In this document: in pieces, positions 59,060 through 64,000 of the stretch | Numbering within the stretch: position 1 is the stretch's first letter | Layout of the letters: each line of letters starts with the position of its first letter | Assembly (NCBI GenBank): GCA_008638375.1 | Contig: CM018031.1 | Location: 7,713,062-7,777,061, forward strand | Direction of reading: 5' to 3' | From: Nyssa sinensis | Lineage: Eukaryota; Streptophyta; Magnoliopsida; Cornales; Nyssaceae | Length of the DNA: 64,000 nucleotides | The notes under the pieces: generated by a model | The model's database searches: none | What the model saw: the letters and a program-made list of their open reading frames with translations, nothing else | Told to the model about the DNA's origin: nothing | Translations under genes and position numbers: made by a program

Positions 59060-62000
59060 TCAAAACTGCTGGATGAAATCATATATATGTTTGCTGATCT
59101 CTTCAGGCTTTTCTTCCTGGATAAAATGGGAAGCACCTTCGATTACAATCACTTCCTGCAAAAATGGAGCATCTCTCTTGAATCCACCCTTGTGTATATA
59201 TTCCTTGGTGCCTGCGGCATTATAAGTTAGGTCCAGGTCGCCCACAATAAACTTAACTGGTACTTTCACTTGAGCCTTTGTCCATGGTGCAGTTAGTTCC
59301 CAGTTTCTGCAGAAAAGAGAGATAATGTATTATCGACTGAAACCCAGAAAAATCAATTAAGATCAAGGCATCACAGTTATGTTATTTGATTTCCAGAGTG
59401 TTGGGTCCAACAACATTGAGATTAGACCCGGAATTGAAACTTGATAGATAACCACATCAATTTGGTTAAAATCAAGCCCTAACCAATTCACAACCTCATT
59501 GCACACAACCATAATTAGACAAGCATTCTTTACATATCTTAGGAAAAAATGAAGGTAACTTACAAATCCAAAGCTCGGTAATAGTTCAGTCCTCCAGTGA
59601 AGCCGCTCTTCTCATATTTGCTAACATAATAATCAATATCTTCTTTTGACAACCAGGATGGCAAGATTATGGGAGTATCAGGTGAATCTCCAAAACATTT
59701 CCCCTTGGGTAGACAAAGTGGGGCGGGATTGCAGAGTGTTATAAAATTCTCCAGAACTCTTTTAGTACCAATCCGGGCAAACTCAGCTTCTATATCTCCA
59801 GGTTCCTAAAACATAACATAATTCAGCAATCTGTCCATCAGCTGAGCCCTTTGTGTCATTAAAATTACTGGTCTGATTGCCAGATATTATGGAGAATTCG
59901 TCACCCCTCTCCAGGGAACACACAGCTCAAATCCATAAACGATGGAGGTGGGGTTTTCCATCCTCTTTTTTTGGATGGGTTTCCACCAATGAATTTTAAC
60001 AGGTCAAAGTTAAAAGTGTGATTTATTGTTTATTTAATTTTTTACCAAGACTTGTATCAATTATATTTTTTTCCATAAAATGCAATTGATCAAATGGTTA
60101 GGATAATTGTAATGGCTGATTATAAATGCTTCAATGATAAGTTGAAAAAATTCCTTCAGATGGCCAGCTCCAATCACCCTTGCTTTAGTCATGGTGTACC
60201 AAGGTTCATTAGATACTTGAAAGCAGTTGACATCTATTTTCATTTCATAAAAACATTTAAGTATGCATGTTGAGAGTACTTTGTACATTACTTAAATCGA
60301 AACTAGTACACAACAAGGCAATTGAGAATTAACCAAAGTAAGTGGTGTTCAATATTAAAAAGGGCTAGTCCAGTGCACGAAACTCCTGCCACTGCGGAGT
60401 CTAGGAAGGATTAGATGTATGTAGCCCTACACACACCCCCGGGAGGGAGGAAGCGGAGAGGTTGTTTCTGCGACTTGAACCTGTGACTTTCAGCCTTTCA
60501 GGTCACAATAAAGCAACCTTAACATTGCGCCAAGGCCCACCATTGGTCAATATTAATCACATATATCTAACATGTGGAACTAAATTCTTTTGTTTTATTA
60601 AAGTCTGTTTGCAAAGAATAAAACTAAAAATATTTAAATTACATGATTTCAACACTGAACATAAATGGATACATATATATACTCCCAGAGATATATGACA
60701 TGTGCTATACTCGTTCTCCCTGCCTCCACTCGTGGATTTATGGTAGAGTTACTTTATTAATTTTTTTTAAAATTAGGAGCTGGCCCCCAAAATTTGTTGA
60801 ATTTTCACAAGAGTCCCTCTCAAAGTTTAGTACATTCACTCCCCCACCCCTAACACAATTTCTGGATCCGTCACTGCCTCACTTCATCCCTTCTTGCAAA
60901 AAAATTTCCTTTATCCCCCAGTAATCCATATGCCTGAATTTTGTTCTTGATTGTCCACCCCTTGCACTTATATACCATGCTAGCATTTAGCTAAAGCAAC
61001 CACAAATTTTCTAGTAACTGGTAAAAACAAACTAGTCTAACCATAAAGAGAGACACAATTATATTTTAATCAGTAGGCAGATATCAGATTGCAACTGTCA
61101 AGTGATCAACAAACACATACTGGAGATAAGCAACATCAACTCTGGCCCAGTACTGATGCAATCACAACTAAGCTATAACTAAATCTTTTCTGACAGATAT
61201 AATTAAGCTATACCTACTCAAAAACTATTTCTATAAATCACTGAAACAGAAAGAAAAAAAAAATCACCCATGAATTTTATTGTATCTTGCAAAAATTAAG
61301 CATGTAAGAGTGACATGGTTCATGCGGAGGAGCTACCTATACTAACTTTGTTTTGGCTAGTTAAAAAAGATATGAGGGCATCTCCAATGGCAACGGTTAC
61401 CTAAATCTTGACTCAAATTTAAATTTGAGTAAAAAATCATTAAAAACAACCCTCCAATGGTTTCCTCAAATCCATACCAAATTCATTTTTACTCAAACTT
61501 GAACACAAATCTGCAAAACTAAGGGCAAATTTAAAAATTTTGGGACAAGATGAGAATTATTTAGGAACATGATGGAATTTTTTAAAAAGATTCGAGGAAA
61601 AATACATGTGGCAGATTCATATCAAATAAAGCATTTACTTGAGTAAGAATTTGAGTAGTCCGTGACTGGATTCGTGTAGCCGATTCAAATAATTAGGTAA
61701 AGTCTTTGATGAGTTGAGTTGATTTTAACTATAGGAAATGGTCCGAAACAGGATTCATGTAGCCGACTCAAATAATTGAATAAAGTGTTTGTTGAGTTGA
61801 ATTGAGGTTTTTTTTCGCAAAAATTAAGCAAGAAAGAGTGACAGAGAGAGTATGGGGGACTTTGGGTTGAATAATATAGAGAATTCACATACAAATATGA
61901 GTATACAGATCATATCAACATGGGTTCACACTCAAATTAAAATTCAAGCCAAAGGAAAGGAGAATCCACAAATCCATATGCAAAAGAGAGAGAACCTGAA

Positions 62001-62463
62001 ATCTGCAAATGTAGTAATCATCGCCGTAGAAAGCTCGCAGACCCTGAAGGGGCTTTATCTTAGGGTTCCTTGGACTTAACATAACGCTCATATTCACCAA
62101 AGCCTTGACTCGATCTGGTCGATACAAGCACAAGTACCAAGCTACGAGTGCGCCCCAGTCATGGCCTACCACAAACACCTGGTCCTGGTCCGGTGCGACC
62201 GCGTCGAGTAGCGCAATGAGGTCGCCGACCACGTGGAGGGAGGTATAGCTGGCGGCGGAGGTGGGAGCGCCGGTGGTGTCGCCGTAGCCGCGGAGGTCCG
62301 GAGCCAAGGCCCGGTAGCCGTGGGCCGCCATGTAAACGATCTGGTGGCGCCATGCGTACCAGAGTTCGGGAAAGCCGTGGATGAATAGGACCACTGGGCC
62401 TTGGCCCATCTCCGCTACGTGCATGTTTATGCCGTTCACACTTACCGTCTTGTGCTCTATCCC

Positions 62464-62469
<6 letters not shown>
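59060..62469 (-). CDS. EH-G: soluble epoxide hydrolase, most diverged member (complete)
   Basis: Exon 1 61996-62469, exon 2 59564-59805, exon 3 59060-59306, giving 320 aa. It lies outside the duplicated units. HGFPELWYAW, Asp104 in GHDWGALVAW, Tyr153 (DDYYICRFQ), Tyr234 (GLNYYR), Asp264 (VGDLDLTY) and His299 (GASHFIQEE) are all kept. The lid segment in exon 2 differs strongly from the others (about residues 178-200: LENFITLCNPAP..., then CLPKGKCFGDS, with extra Cys), which could alter the substrate channel. The 5' UTR holds a CT run (about 62468-62495), and a TATA box lies 76 bp upstream of the ATG. Intron 2 is only 257 nt. Intron 1 carries an Au-like SINE. Confidence 0.92.
60359..60546 (+). 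mobile_element. Au-like SINE in EH-G intron 1
   Basis: The body has GGGCTAGTCCAGTGCACGAA, CTCCTGCCACTGCGGAGTCT, GACTTGAACCTGTGACTTTC and GCGCCAAGGCCCACC, closely following the Au SINE layout. It is flanked by a perfect 10-bp target-site duplication TCAATATTAA (60349-60358 and 60547-60556). It lies antisense to EH-G. Confidence 0.8.
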
Positions 62470-62495
<26 letters not shown>

Positions 62496-62544
62496 AGATA
62501 TAACAAGATTGAGTGCGATGCAGTGGTAGGCTTAGCTCTTGCAT

Positions 62545-62552
62545 TATTTATA
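62545..62552 (-). promoter_or_regulatory. TATA box of EH-G
   Basis: On the minus strand CACTATAAATAATGC gives a consensus TATAAATA, about 76 bp upstream of the ATG at 62469. The CT-rich stretch lies between them. Confidence 0.6.
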
Positions 62553-63130
62553 GTGCAGAGAGTGGAGTGTTTGTTTGTTTCCCTGGAAAAGTAAAGAAAA
62601 TAATAGAAAATTATTAGACGTCGCTTTTGAAAGAGATCACATGTAACTATCAATTTATATATCCCATACTCCTTTATGGAACAGAAAAGGACAGAGATAA
62701 GAAATCAGACGGTGGGAATCTGACTTTGGAGATTACGGGACCCCATTAATCTTATCAAACAAATCTATGCACAAGTGAGGGATTCAGAATTTTAGTTAAG
62801 TAAATTTAAAGAAAAACATTGAAGGATTCATGTAAGTATAAAAAAACATTAAAAAATTAAGTCTATTTTATTATAAATATTTAACAAAAATTAATGCTAA
62901 AAAATATAATTTTTAAATTTTTAAGATGATTAAATTACAACAATTAAAATTTAATAAAATTATATGAAAATATGAAAATTTTGAAAAGGTAGAGCTTTAT
63001 TTTTGTTAAAAAAATTAAAAAATATATACAATATTTAAATTCTTGAAAACCATGACCTTCCTTTTATTTCTTCTTATATTCGTCTTTGCATGCACCAAAA
63101 TTATATAGTCTCTTTACATTTATGCAAATA

Positions 63131-63161
<31 letters not shown>

Positions 63162-64000
63162 GTATACACAAATAAATATAGTCCAATAATTAAAATGAGA
63201 TTATTATTTAATGAACTTTTTGGTTTAACGAAAAAAAGTTTGAGCAAAACCAACTAAATTTTCTTTTTCCTTTTTTATTGAATTGAAAATGACTTAAAAT
63301 ATGTTGATCACGTGATTGTCATTTATTTAACGTTTTTCGTTCAGATAAGTATGGGTGATTATCACGTGATTATCGATTAACTTTTTTCTCTACACTTTAC
63401 ATTGGCATGTGTGATGCATTGGTATGTGTGATCCCATCTCCTCATTTATTTTTATGTAATTAGTTCTCTCCTTCTCTTCTGATTTACCTTCTAATTATAG
63501 AAATTTATCATTTAATTTATGAAATTATATTAATTTTTTTTAATTATTATATATTAATTTTTTTTATATAAAATTTGTTATTAATATATTAGTATTTTAA
63601 AGACAAATTTGATTCATGTTATGTAAATTTATGTTTTTTCAAAAAATACTTAAAATTTGTGTCTTACATTGAAAAGTTATAAATTTTTTTTGTAAGTATA
63701 TATAATTAATTACATTTTTTAGATTTGTTAAACAAATCCTGATAGTCAAGCCCAAATCAAATGTTCAGTTTAACGGTAATCTTTTTCTAATCTAAGTGTA
63801 ATGTTATGATCTTACTCTTTATATTAATCTTATTCTCTATATTTATTAACAATGTTATATTTTTTAAATTTTACATTTTAAATGACATGACATCGTATTA
63901 TTATTAGTGTATTAAATTATGTAATTAATGTAACATAATAATACTGTCATATTATTTGAGATAATAATTTAAGAGATTTAACATTACTTTATATTAATCG
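62553..64000. other. EH-G upstream region, AT-rich, no gene seen
   Basis: 62553-62760 may hold further EH-G promoter sequence. Beyond it are long A/T runs, an AT dinucleotide run at about 63139-63161, two TCACGTGATTNTC palindromic G-box-like sites near 63308-63320 and 63362-63374, and no ORF worth calling. Confidence 0.6.

Noticed and set aside
58821..59136. ORFs overlapping the EH-G 3' end
   Set aside because: They are shadows of EH-G exon 3 and its 3' flank in other frames.
3601..62469. A functional metabolic gene cluster linking FAHD1 and epoxide hydrolases
   Set aside because: No shared substrate or shared promoter element is seen. The FAHD copy in unit 2 is explained by the duplication breakpoint alone.

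Overview
The window is nuclear DNA of a flowering plant, most likely a woody eudicot. Genes have many introns with GT-AG borders, the spacers are very AT-rich, and the repeats are plant types: an L1-like LINE with a zf-RVT tail, Au-like SINEs, Tourist-like MITEs and a large LTR. The species cannot be told from sequence alone. Intron-containing gene models were built by hand from splice sites, reading phase and comparison between the copies.

Layout. 1-1936 (+) is the 3' end of an unrecognised single-pass membrane protein gene. 3607-8494 (+) is a complete seven-exon gene for a fumarylacetoacetate hydrolase-domain protein (FAHD1-like acylpyruvase/oxaloacetate decarboxylase). From about 8.9 kb to 62.5 kb there is a tandem array of seven soluble epoxide hydrolase (sEH) loci, all on the minus strand. 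Each has the same three-exon plan (474, 242 and 247 nt, 320 aa). I call them EH-A to EH-G from left to right. EH-B, EH-C, EH-F and EH-G keep full reading frames and the catalytic Asp-Asp-His triad plus both lid tyrosines. EH-A, EH-D and EH-E are broken.

The main event is a head-to-tail segmental duplication. Unit 1 (about 6398-27946) carries FAHD exons 4-7, EH-A, EH-B and EH-C. Unit 2 (about 27947-55829) carries a headless FAHD copy, EH-D, EH-E and EH-F, so A/D, B/E and C/F are pairs. EH-G lies outside the duplication and is the most diverged copy. The same LINE sits in intron 1 of EH-C and EH-F, so it inserted before the duplication. After the duplication, unit 1 lost the last exon of EH-A and 36 nt of the LINE reverse transcriptase. 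Unit 2 gained a 46-nt deletion in EH-D, a 1-nt insertion in EH-E, a MITE, a 390-bp inverted repeat, repeated promoter blocks and a 3.1-kb LTR.

Function. Plant sEHs open fatty-acid epoxides to diols (cutin monomers, oxylipin defence compounds). FAHD1-type enzymes act on acylpyruvates and oxaloacetate. Nothing in the sequence ties the two enzymes into one pathway; their proximity looks positional. I found no wholly new system. What deserves attention is the way the array is being remodelled.
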